From an uncultured Clostridia bacterium (GTDB lineage Bacteria > Bacillota > Clostridia > Oscillospirales > Ruminococcaceae), in the NCBI GenBank assembly GCA_947630825.1, contig CANRJA010000001.1:1-64000 (forward strand): a stretch of 64,000 bases of DNA, read 5' to 3'. The translations under genes were made by a program, and so were the position numbers. Shown piece by piece: positions 56,395-64,000 of the stretch. Each line of letters begins with the position of its first letter. The first letter of the stretch is position 1. The notes below the pieces were generated by a model, which worked only from the letters and a program-made list of their open reading frames with translations, ran no database searches and had not been told where the DNA came from.

Positions 56395-57072
56395 ATGAAA
56401 AACAAAAGAAATCAAATTAGTAAGCGTATCATTTCATTGTTGACGGCAGTAGTTCTTTTAGCCGGTATTTCGCTGCCAACAGCATATGCTGACTACGATG
56501 TGTACCCTACCGGCGTTACAATGGCTGTCAAAAAGAAAACAGTTAAAAAAGGAACACACTTTGAGCTTTTTGCGAGGGTCAGTCCTTATAACGCTGAAGA
56601 CGACGCCCTAACGTGGTCTATTGTAAAGGGTAAGAACATAATTAGATTTGAGGATTACGACAGAGACGGCGACGAGCAGGAATTTATTGCTTTGAAGAAG
56701 GGTACAGCTAAGGTTTGCTGCCAGATAAGAGGAACTAATAAGAAAGCATATACAACGATTGTCGTTAAAAAGGCTTCTTCAAAGGGAACGATTAAACGAA
56801 TCGGACCTAAAACACGCACTATAGCAGTTGGAGAAGATTTTGATTTAGAGGTAAGAAAGTCAGCAGGGGTAAGAAACAGGAATCTGAAGTGGAGTATTAA
56901 AAATACTTCTGTAGTAAGGTTTGACGATTATGACCGCTACGGTGATGATGTGGAGTTCCGTGCAGTTTCGGCAGGAACGACAAAAATAACCTGTAAAAAT
57001 AAAAAGACCAGAAAGTCTGTTTCTTTCACAATAAAAGTAGTAAATCGTAATAACCGGTATTACGACGATTAA
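56395..57072 (+). CDS. Secreted protein with two Ig-like (BIG2) domains
   Basis: 225 residues. Signal peptide (about 1-32, LLTAVVLLAGISLPTAYA), then two repeats of a bacterial Ig-like fold that share an unusual segment: FEDYDRDGDEQEFIALKKGTAK and FDDYDRYGDDVEFRAVSAGTTK (each near residues 80-100 and 175-195). The acidic DDYDRxGD loop could bind calcium. Basic overall. GGAGG ribosome site. Probably wall-associated; partner unknown. Confidence 0.75.
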   Translation: MKNKRNQISKRIISLLTAVVLLAGISLPTAYADYDVYPTGVTMAVKKKTVKKGTHFELFARVSPYNAEDDALTWSIVKGKNIIRFEDYDRDGDEQEFIALKKGTAKVCCQIRGTNKKAYTTIVVKKASSKGTIKRIGPKTRTIAVGEDFDLEVRKSAGVRNRNLKWSIKNTSVVRFDDYDRYGDDVEFRAVSAGTTKITCKNKKTRKSVSFTIKVVNRNNRYYDD

Positions 57073-57086
57073 ATTTTGCAAATTGT

Positions 57087-57126
57087 TTCGGGATGAGGTC
57101 GTAAAGATTTCATCCCGATTTTTATA
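57087..57126 (+). terminator. Terminator after the BIG2 protein gene
   Basis: Arms CGGGATGA (57089-57096) and TCATCCCG (57110-57117), then ATTTTT. Confidence 0.8.
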
Positions 57127-57148
57127 ATTGTAAAACTTGGGTGATTAA

Positions 57149-57838
57149 ATGAAAATAAAGGAAAGAATACTATTATATATAACATTGATTATGTCATTAT
57201 TGATGTTTTCGGGTTGCGGAGTGAAAGACGTTGCAGGGAGTGAGCTTGTTGAAAAAGCCAGAGCGGATTACACAAAGCTAGACAGCGCAAAGGTCATTAT
57301 GACAAATACTCAGACAAATGAAGCTGAGCAAAGCTTTGTGTTTAAGTATGATGAAAAAGACGTTCTGACCTTTGCTTACGAGGGAAAATATCAGGACGAA
57401 AGCTATGCGCAGTACAATAACGGTTATGAATGTTATACATTAGAAAACGGTGAGTATACCTTTACCCAGCGCGGGGACAAGGATTTTCAGGCTTATGACC
57501 GTGATTCTACCCATCCGCAGGCAAGTGAGGGGCTTATTATCTTTTCTGCGAATGCCGTTGAGGAGTCCTCAGTTTCGGAGGAGAACGGAATAATCTGCGT
57601 TGAGCATAAGTACGACCCTGAAAAAATCGGAGCGACGGCAGATGAAGGAAATGTCACAGACTTTATTGCCAGATTTTATTTTGATGAAAATGAGGAGCTT
57701 ATGTATTTCACTGAGGAGACTGTAATAGACAGCGATGGAAAGAAGGTTACTCACTCTTATAAGGTAGAGATAACAGAGAAAAACGCTGTCAAGGATATAG
57801 AAAACCCTGTGCAAATACCTGAGGATAATACTCAATAG
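57149..57838 (+). CDS. Lipoprotein of unknown function
   Basis: 229 residues with a lipoprotein signal (LLMFSGCG; lipidated Cys at about residue 23). The mature domain (KLDSAKVIMTNTQTNEAEQS.., FARFYFDENEEL-like strands) is acidic and resembles LolA/LppX-type or DUF-like beta sheets, but no family was recognised. Located between the BIG2 protein and the S10 leader. Confidence 0.65.
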   Translation: MKIKERILLYITLIMSLLMFSGCGVKDVAGSELVEKARADYTKLDSAKVIMTNTQTNEAEQSFVFKYDEKDVLTFAYEGKYQDESYAQYNNGYECYTLENGEYTFTQRGDKDFQAYDRDSTHPQASEGLIIFSANAVEESSVSEENGIICVEHKYDPEKIGATADEGNVTDFIARFYFDENEELMYFTEETVIDSDGKKVTHSYKVEITEKNAVKDIENPVQIPEDNTQ

Positions 57839-58078
57839 AATGATTTACGTAAGCAAAAAAAGTTTTTGCTCAAACCTTTTAGCTGTTAGAAGCAAGAAGA
57901 CAGAGGCAAGAAGCAAGAACTATTGGTGATCACTTTCATAATCTATTGTCTCTAAATATAGTGTTTGCGTTTCAGCCTACCACTATATAACAGTCGCCTG
58001 AAATTACATTTGTGAATTTTGCATAAAAATTGGAATAAATTCAAGCAAAATTTCTACATTGCAAATTTTTTAAATTGC
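57839..58078. other. Gap before the S10 promoter
   Basis: About 240 AT-rich bases with a purine-rich run of AGAAGCAAGAA-like words at 57889-57923. No gene or convincing terminator was recognised. Confidence 0.5.
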
Positions 58079-58107
58079 TTGATTTTGAGGAATATAAATG
58101 GTACAAT
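58079..58107 (+). promoter_or_regulatory. Promoter of the S10 operon
   Basis: TTGATT (58079-58084), 17 nt, TACAAT (58102-58107). Confidence 0.7.
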
Positions 58108-58473
58108 TTATCTTGCACTGCGGTCAATTCCCGCATTGCGGCTGCAACAGATATGCGATGAAGCGGAAGGTTGCCGGCGGTTTGCCGGGTAATTTTCGCA
58201 GAGTATGTCCGATTTTAAACCGGGCGACTGTAATACTGAACACGGTATGTGCTTTATGCTTCTTGCGAAGGGCAGGCTTATCAGGTTAGGTCTGTTTTTG
58301 CATAAGGAGATACTTATCGTTGTGTTATGTCGACCGAAAAACCACGTTAGTTTTTCGGCTTTTTTTAACAGACTTTCACGGAACACACGGTACAGTGTAA
58401 ATTTACAGAAAAGCTTTTACACATTAATTAAAGGCTTTCAGCCCCCATTCAAAATTTATAGGAGGCGATTTAA
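58108..58473 (+). promoter_or_regulatory. Long structured leader of the S10 operon
   Basis: About 360 nt between promoter and rpsJ. The part 58115-58310 is far richer in G and C than nearby non-coding DNA and contains several short complementary blocks (for example GCCGGCGGTTTGCCGG near 58173). It leads to an intrinsic terminator at 58334-58366, about 110 nt before the gene. This layout suggests attenuation or ribosomal-protein feedback; the ligand is unknown. Confidence 0.6.
58334..58366 (+). terminator. Intrinsic terminator inside the S10 leader
   Basis: CCGAAAAAC (58334-58342) pairs with GTTTTTCGG (58350-58358), then CT7. It stands upstream of rpsJ, so it must be bypassed for operon expression. 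Confidence 0.8.
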
Positions 58474-58788
58474 GTGGCAGTCAATGAAAGAATCAGAATT
58501 AAAATCAAAGGCTATGAGCACGCAGTTGTAGACGCAGCAGCAGCTAAAATTGTTGATGCGGCTAAGCGTTCGGGTGCAAAGGTTTCGGGACCTATCCCGC
58601 TGCCTACAGACAAGGAGATCATTACAATCCTTCGTGCTGTTCATAAGTATAAGTACAGCCGTGAGCAGTTTGAAATGAGAACTCACAAGAGATTGATCGA
58701 CGTACTAAGACCGACGAACGACACTACATCGGCGCTTCAGAGTCTTGACCTTCCTGCAGGTGTTGATATTGTAATGGAAATCAAGTAG
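58474..58788 (+). CDS. rpsJ: 30S ribosomal protein S10
   Basis: 104 residues starting with GTG; AGGAGG lies 9 nt upstream. Core [20 protein letters not shown] and [32 protein letters not shown] are typical. First gene of the S10 operon. Confidence 0.97.
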   Translation: MAVNERIRIKIKGYEHAVVDAAAAKIVDAAKRSGAKVSGPIPLPTDKEIITILRAVHKYKYSREQFEMRTHKRLIDVLRPTNDTTSALQSLDLPAGVDIVMEIK

Positions 58789-58887
58789 TTTCCAACGGAA
58801 ATCGCAGGGTGCGATTTCAAAACAGTATTCACGCAGGTCATGTTGGGGTTAGAGCCTCAACCAATAACCAATTAGGAGGAAAAAATA

Positions 58888-59523
58888 ATGCAAAAGGGAA
58901 TCATCGGTAAGAAAATCGGTATGACACAGATTTTCGATGAAGCAGGAAAGTTTATTCCTGTAACAGTTGTAGAGGCAGGTCCCTGCGTTGTTGTTCAGAA
59001 GAAAACAGTTGAGAACGACGGCTATAACGCTGTTCAGCTCGGCTTCGGAGACATCAGGGCAAAGAGAGTAAATAAGCCTTTACAGGGACATTTCAAAAAG
59101 GCTGACGTTGCTTTAAAGAGAACTTTAAAGGAATTCAGACTTGACGACATCGACGTATTGAACGTCGGAGACATTGTAAAAGCGGATACTTTTGCTGAGG
59201 GCGACATCGTTGATGTAAGCGGAACCAGCAAGGGTAAGGGTTTTGCAGGAACAATCAAGCGTCACAACTTTGCAAGACTTAAAGAGTCTCACGGTACGGG
59301 TCCTGTTCACAGGCACGCAGGCTCTATGGGAGCTTGTTCGTCACCTTCGAGGATCTTTAAGGGAAAAGGAATGCCTGGACAGATGGGTAACGAAAAGGTT
59401 ACTATCCAGAATCTCGAAGTTGTAAAGGTCGACGCAGAAAATAATCTTATCGCAATCAAGGGAGCTATTCCGGGTCCTAAGAACGGTACGGTAACCGTTG
59501 TTGATTGTGTTAAGAAGGCTTAG
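58888..59523 (+). CDS. rplC: 50S ribosomal protein L3
   Basis: 211 residues, full length: [18 protein letters not shown] start and the loop [23 protein letters not shown], which reaches towards the peptidyl transferase centre. Separated from rpsJ by 99 nt with AGGAGG before the ATG. Confidence 0.97.
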   Translation: MQKGIIGKKIGMTQIFDEAGKFIPVTVVEAGPCVVVQKKTVENDGYNAVQLGFGDIRAKRVNKPLQGHFKKADVALKRTLKEFRLDDIDVLNVGDIVKADTFAEGDIVDVSGTSKGKGFAGTIKRHNFARLKESHGTGPVHRHAGSMGACSSPSRIFKGKGMPGQMGNEKVTIQNLEVVKVDAENNLIAIKGAIPGPKNGTVTVVDCVKKA

Positions 59524-59541
59524 TGGAAGGAGGAAGTAATT

Positions 59542-60165
59542 ATGCCACAGGTTTCAGTATATGATATGACAGGCAAAGAGGTTGCTACCGCTGAGCTGAA
59601 GGATTCTGTTTTCGGAATCAAGCCGAATAAAGCTATAATGCACGCAATGGTCGTTAATTACCTTGCTAATCAGAGACAGGGTACACATTCTACTCTCACT
59701 CGTTCAGAAGTAAGAGGAGGAGGAAAAAAACCATGGAGGCAAAAGGATACGGGCCATGCAAGACAGGGCTCTATCAGGGCTCCGCAGTGGGTTCACGGCG
59801 GAATTGCAATGGGACCAAAGCCCAGAGATTACAGCTATTCGTTGAATAAGAAGGAAAAGAGACTTGCTATGAAGTCTGCTCTTTCTTCAAAGGTGTTAGA
59901 TAACGATATCGTTGTTGTTGACTCTATCAAGTGTGATGAGTTCAGAACAAAGACAATGGTTGAAATGCTGAAAGCGCTTAATGTAGAGGGCAAGGCACTG
60001 GTCGTTATGCCGGAGGTAGATTTAAAGGTCGTTAAGAGCCTTTCAAACATTCCGGGTGTAAAGCCTACTCTTGTCAACACGTTGAATGTTTATGACATTC
60101 TTAATCACGACAAGTTTATCGTTGTTAAGGACGCCGTAGATAAGATTGAGGAGGTTTATGCATAA
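59542..60165 (+). CDS. rplD: 50S ribosomal protein L4
   Basis: 207 residues; the long loop [25 protein letters not shown] reaches into the exit tunnel. In proteobacteria L4 represses the S10 operon through its leader; whether this holds here is unknown. Stop overlaps the rplW start. Confidence 0.97.
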   Translation: MPQVSVYDMTGKEVATAELKDSVFGIKPNKAIMHAMVVNYLANQRQGTHSTLTRSEVRGGGKKPWRQKDTGHARQGSIRAPQWVHGGIAMGPKPRDYSYSLNKKEKRLAMKSALSSKVLDNDIVVVDSIKCDEFRTKTMVEMLKALNVEGKALVVMPEVDLKVVKSLSNIPGVKPTLVNTLNVYDILNHDKFIVVKDAVDKIEEVYA

Positions 60166-60461
60166 TGGAAAAAACTGCTCAAGATATTATTTTAAAGCCT
60201 ATCATAACTGAGGCTTCTATGGAAGGCTTAGAGATGAATAAGTACACATTCAAGGTTGCTAAAGACGCAAACAAGATTGAAATCGCAAAAGCGGTCGAAG
60301 AACTCTTCGGAGTTAAGGTTGCAAAGGTAAATACAATGAATTGCAGAGGCCGTAAAAAGAGAATGGGTATGTATGAGGGTATGACACCTTCATGGAAAAA
60401 GGCAATCGTTACACTTGCTGAAGGCGAGAAGACAATCGAGTTCTTCAACAACTTAGTATAA
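60165..60461 (+). CDS. rplW: 50S ribosomal protein L23
   Basis: 98 residues; IILKPIITEASMEGLEMNKYTFKV and the KVNTMNCRGRKKRMGMYEG loop identify it. Sits at the tunnel exit and docks SRP and trigger factor. Coupled to rplD by a TAATG overlap. Confidence 0.97.
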   Translation: MEKTAQDIILKPIITEASMEGLEMNKYTFKVAKDANKIEIAKAVEELFGVKVAKVNTMNCRGRKKRMGMYEGMTPSWKKAIVTLAEGEKTIEFFNNLV

Positions 60462-60556
60462 GCTTCAGCAAAGGGCTTTGCAGGTTTTGCAGAGCGTAGG
60501 TATGGGAGCTTTAATGAGGCTCTCGCAAAACAAACTTCAAAAGGAGTGAAATTCAA

Positions 60557-61390
60557 ATGGCAATAAAGAGCTATAAACCTACGACTCCGGGAAGAAGAGG
60601 TATGACTACTATTGATTATTCTTCCTTGTCGAAGGTTGCTCCGGAAAAAAGCCTGATTCAGCCGGTCAAGAAGAAAGCCGGCAGAAACAGTTACGGTAGA
60701 ATCACTGTTCGTCACAGAGGCGGCGGAGCAAGAAGAAAATACCGTATAATTGATTTCAAGAGAAATAAGCTGGATATGAACGCAGAGGTTATGACTCTTG
60801 AATACGATCCGAACCGTTCAGCATTCATTGCGCTTTTGAAATATGAGGACGGCGAAAAGAGATACATTCTTGCACCTCACGGCTTAGAGGTAGGAGATAT
60901 CGTTCGCGCAGGCGCTAATGTTGACATCAAGCCGGGTAACGCAAGTCAAATGCAGAACATTCCCGTAGGTACTTTCATTCATAACATCGAGCTTTATCCG
61001 AGCAAGGGCGGTCAGTTGGTCCGCAGTGCGGGAAATATGGCTCAGCTTATGGGTAAGGAAAACGGATATGCGCTTGTTAGACTTCCGTCGGGTGAGATGA
61101 GAAATATCCCGCTTAACTGTATGGCTACTATCGGTCAGGTTTCAAACATCGACCACAGCAACGTAAACTACGGTAAAGCAGGAAGAAAACGTCATATGGG
61201 CTGGAGACCTACTGTACGTGGTTCTGTTATGAACCCGAACGACCACCCTCACGGCGGTGGTGAAGGTAAGTCGCCTATCGGACGTCCGGGACCTGTATCT
61301 CCTTGGGGTAAACCAACTCTTGGATACAAGACCCGTGCTAAACACAACAGGTCAGATAAGTTTATCGTAAAACGTAGAAACGGCAAATAA
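60557..61390 (+). CDS. rplB: 50S ribosomal protein L2
   Basis: 277 residues: [20 protein letters not shown] start, then [20 protein letters not shown], and the conserved C-terminal [21 protein letters not shown] with the histidine near the peptidyl transferase centre. Confidence 0.98.
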   Translation: MAIKSYKPTTPGRRGMTTIDYSSLSKVAPEKSLIQPVKKKAGRNSYGRITVRHRGGGARRKYRIIDFKRNKLDMNAEVMTLEYDPNRSAFIALLKYEDGEKRYILAPHGLEVGDIVRAGANVDIKPGNASQMQNIPVGTFIHNIELYPSKGGQLVRSAGNMAQLMGKENGYALVRLPSGEMRNIPLNCMATIGQVSNIDHSNVNYGKAGRKRHMGWRPTVRGSVMNPNDHPHGGGEGKSPIGRPGPVSPWGKPTLGYKTRAKHNRSDKFIVKRRNGK

Positions 61391-61408
61391 CGAAAGGAGA
61401 ACTGAATA

Positions 61409-61690
61409 ATGGGCAGAAGTGTTAAAAAGGGACCTTTCGTACAAGAGGTTCTACTCAAAAGAGTTAAAGCTATGAATGAAACAGGAGAAAAGAAGGTCTT
61501 AAAGACTTGGAGCAGAGCTTCAACGATTTTCCCTGATTTCGTAGGTCATACATTCGCAGTTCACGACGGACGCAAGCACGTTCCTGTTTATGTTACCGAG
61601 GATATGGTAGGACATAAGCTGGGCGAGTTCGCACCGACAAGAACATACAAAGGCCATGCCGGTTCAAAGGTTTCAAACACCGGTAAGTAG
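61409..61690 (+). CDS. rpsS: 30S ribosomal protein S19
   Basis: 93 residues: [57 protein letters not shown]. Binds 16S rRNA in the head with S13. Confidence 0.98.
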   Translation: MGRSVKKGPFVQEVLLKRVKAMNETGEKKVLKTWSRASTIFPDFVGHTFAVHDGRKHVPVYVTEDMVGHKLGEFAPTRTYKGHAGSKVSNTGK

Positions 61691-61711
61691 CAGCCGAAGG
61701 GAGGATTTCAA

Positions 61712-62047
61712 ATGGAAGCAAGAGCTATATTAAAGGATGCTCGAATCGCTCCTCGTAAGGTTCAGATAGTTCTTGACCTTATTAGAGGAAAGGATTACGA
61801 TGTTGCAATGGCAACATTAAAGCACACACCAAAAGCTGCCTGTGAATATCTTGAAAAGCTTCTGAAGTCGGCCGCTGCAAACGCAGAAAACAATCACAGT
61901 ATGGATAAGAACAATCTTTATGTTGCTGAGTGTTTTGTGAGTCCGGGAAGAACTTTGAAGAGAATTATGCCAAGAGCACAGGGCAGAGCTTTCAGAATCT
62001 TAAAGAGAACATCTCATGTTACTTTGGTTCTGAAAGAAAAGGAATAA
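61712..62047 (+). CDS. rplV: 50S ribosomal protein L22
   Basis: 111 residues; typical [22 protein letters not shown] and the tunnel-hairpin region [18 protein letters not shown]. Confidence 0.97.
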   Translation: MEARAILKDARIAPRKVQIVLDLIRGKDYDVAMATLKHTPKAACEYLEKLLKSAAANAENNHSMDKNNLYVAECFVSPGRTLKRIMPRAQGRAFRILKRTSHVTLVLKEKE

Positions 62048-62067
62048 GCTGAAAGAGGAGGTAAACT

Positions 62068-62835
62068 ATGGGCCAGAAAGTAAACCCACATGGATATCGT
62101 GTCGGAGTAATCAAAGATTGGGATTCCCGTTGGTTTGCGAATAAATCAACTTTCGGCGATACACTTGTAGAAGACCATAAGGTCAGAAATTATATCAAAA
62201 AGACCTTATATTCAGCAGGTGTTCCACGTATCGAGATTGAGAGATTTGCAGATAAAGTAAAGATCCACATTCACTGCGCAAAGCCGGGAATGGTGATCGG
62301 ACAAAAGGGAGCAACTATTGAGAAGCTTCGTCAGAAGATCGAAAAAATGATAAACAAGTCGGTTGCGATAAATATTATTGAGGTTAGACAGCCTGACTTG
62401 AATGCACAGCTTGTTGCTGAAAGAATTGCTTTGGACCTTGAGAACAGAATTTCTTTCAGGAGAGCAATGAAGCAGACTATCGGCAGAGCAATGAAGTTCG
62501 GAGCAAAGGGTATTAAGACAAGATGCTCGGGACGTCTTGGCGGCGCTGAAATCGCAAGAGCTGAAAGCTATCACGAGGGTACTATCCCTCTGCAGACTAT
62601 CAGAGCTGATATTGATTACGGTTTTGCTGAGGCAGACACAACTTACGGAAAGATCGGAGTTAAAGTCTGGATCTATCGCGGAGAAGTTTTGAAGGGTGAG
62701 GTTCCTGAAACTCAGAAGAGAGAGACAAAGGACAGACCTGAAAGAAGACGCCGCAGCAGAGGCAACGGCGACGAAAGACCAAGACGCCGCAGTGCAAGAC
62801 CGAGAAACGAGAAAAAAGAAGGAGGTAACGAATAA
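62068..62835 (+). CDS. rpsC: 30S ribosomal protein S3
   Basis: 255 residues: [20 protein letters not shown] start, KH domain with [16 protein letters not shown], and a C-terminal domain ending in an Arg-rich extension ([20 protein letters not shown]) of about 30 residues, longer than in many species. Overlaps rplP by one base. Confidence 0.97.
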   Translation: MGQKVNPHGYRVGVIKDWDSRWFANKSTFGDTLVEDHKVRNYIKKTLYSAGVPRIEIERFADKVKIHIHCAKPGMVIGQKGATIEKLRQKIEKMINKSVAINIIEVRQPDLNAQLVAERIALDLENRISFRRAMKQTIGRAMKFGAKGIKTRCSGRLGGAEIARAESYHEGTIPLQTIRADIDYGFAEADTTYGKIGVKVWIYRGEVLKGEVPETQKRETKDRPERRRRSRGNGDERPRRRSARPRNEKKEGGNE

Positions 62836-63266
62836 TGCTACTTCCAAAGAGAGTAAAACATCGTAAACAGCACAGAGGACGCATGACAGGTAAGGCGTAC
62901 CGCGGAAATAAGGTAACAAACGGTGATTACGGCTTACAGGCTCTTGAGCCTGCATGGATTACTTCAAACCAAATAGAGTCAGCCCGTATCGCTATGACAA
63001 GATATATAAAGCGTGGCGGACAGGTTTGGATAAAGATCTTCCCGGATAAGCCTGTTACAAAGAAGCCTTTGGAAACTCGTATGGGTAAAGGTAAAGGAGC
63101 TCCCGAGTATTGGGTAGCGGTTGTTAAGCCCGGAAGAGTTATGTTTGAGATAGAAGGCGTTTCGGAGGAGATTGCAAGAGAGGCTATGCGTCTTGCATCG
63201 CACAAGCTTCCGATAAAGTGTAAGTTTATAGCTAAAGAAACTCAAGAAACGGGTGGTGAGCAATAA
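62835..63266 (+). CDS. rplP: 50S ribosomal protein L16
   Basis: 143 residues: [20 protein letters not shown] start and the conserved [23 protein letters not shown]. Contacts the A-site tRNA region. Overlaps neighbours on both sides by one base. Confidence 0.98.
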   Translation: MLLPKRVKHRKQHRGRMTGKAYRGNKVTNGDYGLQALEPAWITSNQIESARIAMTRYIKRGGQVWIKIFPDKPVTKKPLETRMGKGKGAPEYWVAVVKPGRVMFEIEGVSEEIAREAMRLASHKLPIKCKFIAKETQETGGEQ

Positions 63267-63463
63267 TGAAAGCAAGTGAAATCAGAGATTTATCAACGCA
63301 AGAGCTTAACGAGAAATTGGCTGAGTTAAAGCAGGAGCTTTTTAACCTTCGTTTTCAGCATGCTATCAACCAGCTTGACAATCCTATGAGAATGAAGGCA
63401 GTCAAGAGGGATATTGCTCGTGTTAAGACATTCATTCGTAAACAAGAGTCCAGCGAAGAATAA
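63266..63463 (+). CDS. rpmC: 50S ribosomal protein L29
   Basis: 65 residues, two helices: [20 protein letters not shown] and NLRFQHAINQLDNPMRMKAVKRDIARVKT. Located at the tunnel exit next to L23. Confidence 0.97.
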   Translation: MKASEIRDLSTQELNEKLAELKQELFNLRFQHAINQLDNPMRMKAVKRDIARVKTFIRKQESSEE

Positions 63464-63481
63464 TTAAGAGGAGGATTAACT

Positions 63482-63739
63482 GTGAGCGAAAGAAATCTTA
63501 GAAAAACAAGAGTAGGAAAAGTTGTTTCAAACAAGATGGATAAGACAATAGTTGTCGCTATCGAGGATAAGGTTCAACATCCGCTTTATAAGAAAATCAT
63601 TAACAGAACTTTGAAGCTGAAAGCGCATGACGAGAACAACGTCTGCAAAATAGGAGACGTGGTTGAGGTTATGGAAACACGTCCTCTGTCTAAGGATAAG
63701 AGATGGCGTTTGGTTAAGGTTCTGGAAGAAGTTAAGTAG
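63482..63739 (+). CDS. rpsQ: 30S ribosomal protein S17
   Basis: 85 residues with a GTG start and GAGGA upstream. OB-fold with [23 protein letters not shown] and [19 protein letters not shown]. Confidence 0.97.
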   Translation: MSERNLRKTRVGKVVSNKMDKTIVVAIEDKVQHPLYKKIINRTLKLKAHDENNVCKIGDVVEVMETRPLSKDKRWRLVKVLEEVK

Positions 63740-63811
63740 TAATAGTAAGTAGGTTGAAAAAGAGAAATTCTCTTAATTTAGACCTTTTAAGTTTGAAAGG
63801 AGGAACGCACT

Positions 63812-64000
63812 GTGATACAAATGCAAACTTCACTAAAGGTTGCTGATAACACCGGAGCAAAAGAGCTTATGTGTATCAGAGTTTTAGGCGGAACACGCAG
63901 AAGATATGCAAACATCGGTGACGTAGTTGTTGCTTCGGTTAAAAAAGCAACACCGGGCGGCGTTGTTAAAAAAGGCGATGTAGTTAAAGCAGTTATCGTT
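63812..64000 (+). CDS. rplN: 50S ribosomal protein L14, 3' end cut by window
   Basis: 63 codons visible from a GTG start after [28 protein letters not shown], then [24 protein letters not shown]. The frame is open to the window edge. Next gene of the S10/spc cluster. Confidence 0.95.
   Translation, partial: MIQMQTSLKVADNTGAKELMCIRVLGGTRRRYANIGDVVVASVKKATPGGVVKKGDVVKAVIV

Noticed and set aside
57889-57923. Purine-rich direct repeats (AGAAGCAAGAA words)
   Set aside because: Short and low-complexity; no regular unit or link to a feature.
62212-62955. 247-residue reading on the strand opposite rpsC
   Set aside because: A shadow of the S3 gene; cysteine/serine-rich antisense composition and no ribosome site.

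Overview
The window looks like a chromosome segment of a gut or rumen Clostridia species of the Ruminococcus/Oscillospiraceae type. The signs are moderate-to-low GC, endospore genes (yabP, yabQ, ytaF-like), an archaeal-type ProS, a one-chain GlyS, ferredoxin-linked pyruvate oxidation (nifJ), BspA-like surface proteins and glycan enzymes (GH42, GH74). The species was not identified; this rests on gene content only.

Layout. 1-10.2 kb is housekeeping: serA (5' end outside the window), grpB-like, tatD, cysK, glyS, guaB, birA-bioY with a BirA operator, a ytaF-like gene and a COG2426 membrane protein. tRNA-Leu(CAG) at 10.3 kb is followed by mosaic non-coding repeats and a small accessory patch (glycosylase-like protein, frameshifted deaminase, ASCH protein). 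Then come fucO, a secreted LRR protein, a zinc-ribbon protein/GH42 operon and an ECF sigma/anti-sigma pair (12.7-19.2 kb).

19.6-36.2 kb is an integrated mobile island. A 23-bp copy of the tRNA-Pro(CGG) 3' end at 19586-19608 repeats the end of the intact tRNA-Pro gene at 36176-36198. Inside are a tyrosine integrase, an excisionase, a D5-like ATPase, a Mor-like regulator, a DUF960 protein and many small unknown genes, but no capsid, packaging or conjugation genes. Cargo is a secreted DUF3298 protein, a very large BspA-like protein split by one amber codon, and, at the left end, a two-gene operon under a near-perfect CIRCE (HrcA) operator whose second product carries a HEPN-like Rx4H motif. That operon is the best candidate here for an undescribed system. 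A third, decayed att copy and an integrase remnant on the left suggest repeated use of the same tRNA site.

36.3-57.8 kb returns to the core: two glycosyltransferases and a polyprenyl glycosylphosphotransferase (surface polysaccharide), nifJ, the rpmG-secE-nusG-rplK-rplA operon, an AbrB-type regulator, proS, HtrA, a radical SAM protein, a GH74 lipoprotein, and yabP-yabQ-divIC-yabR. From 58.1 kb to the end lies the S10 ribosomal protein operon (rpsJ to rplN, the last cut by the window edge), preceded by a long leader with an intrinsic terminator.
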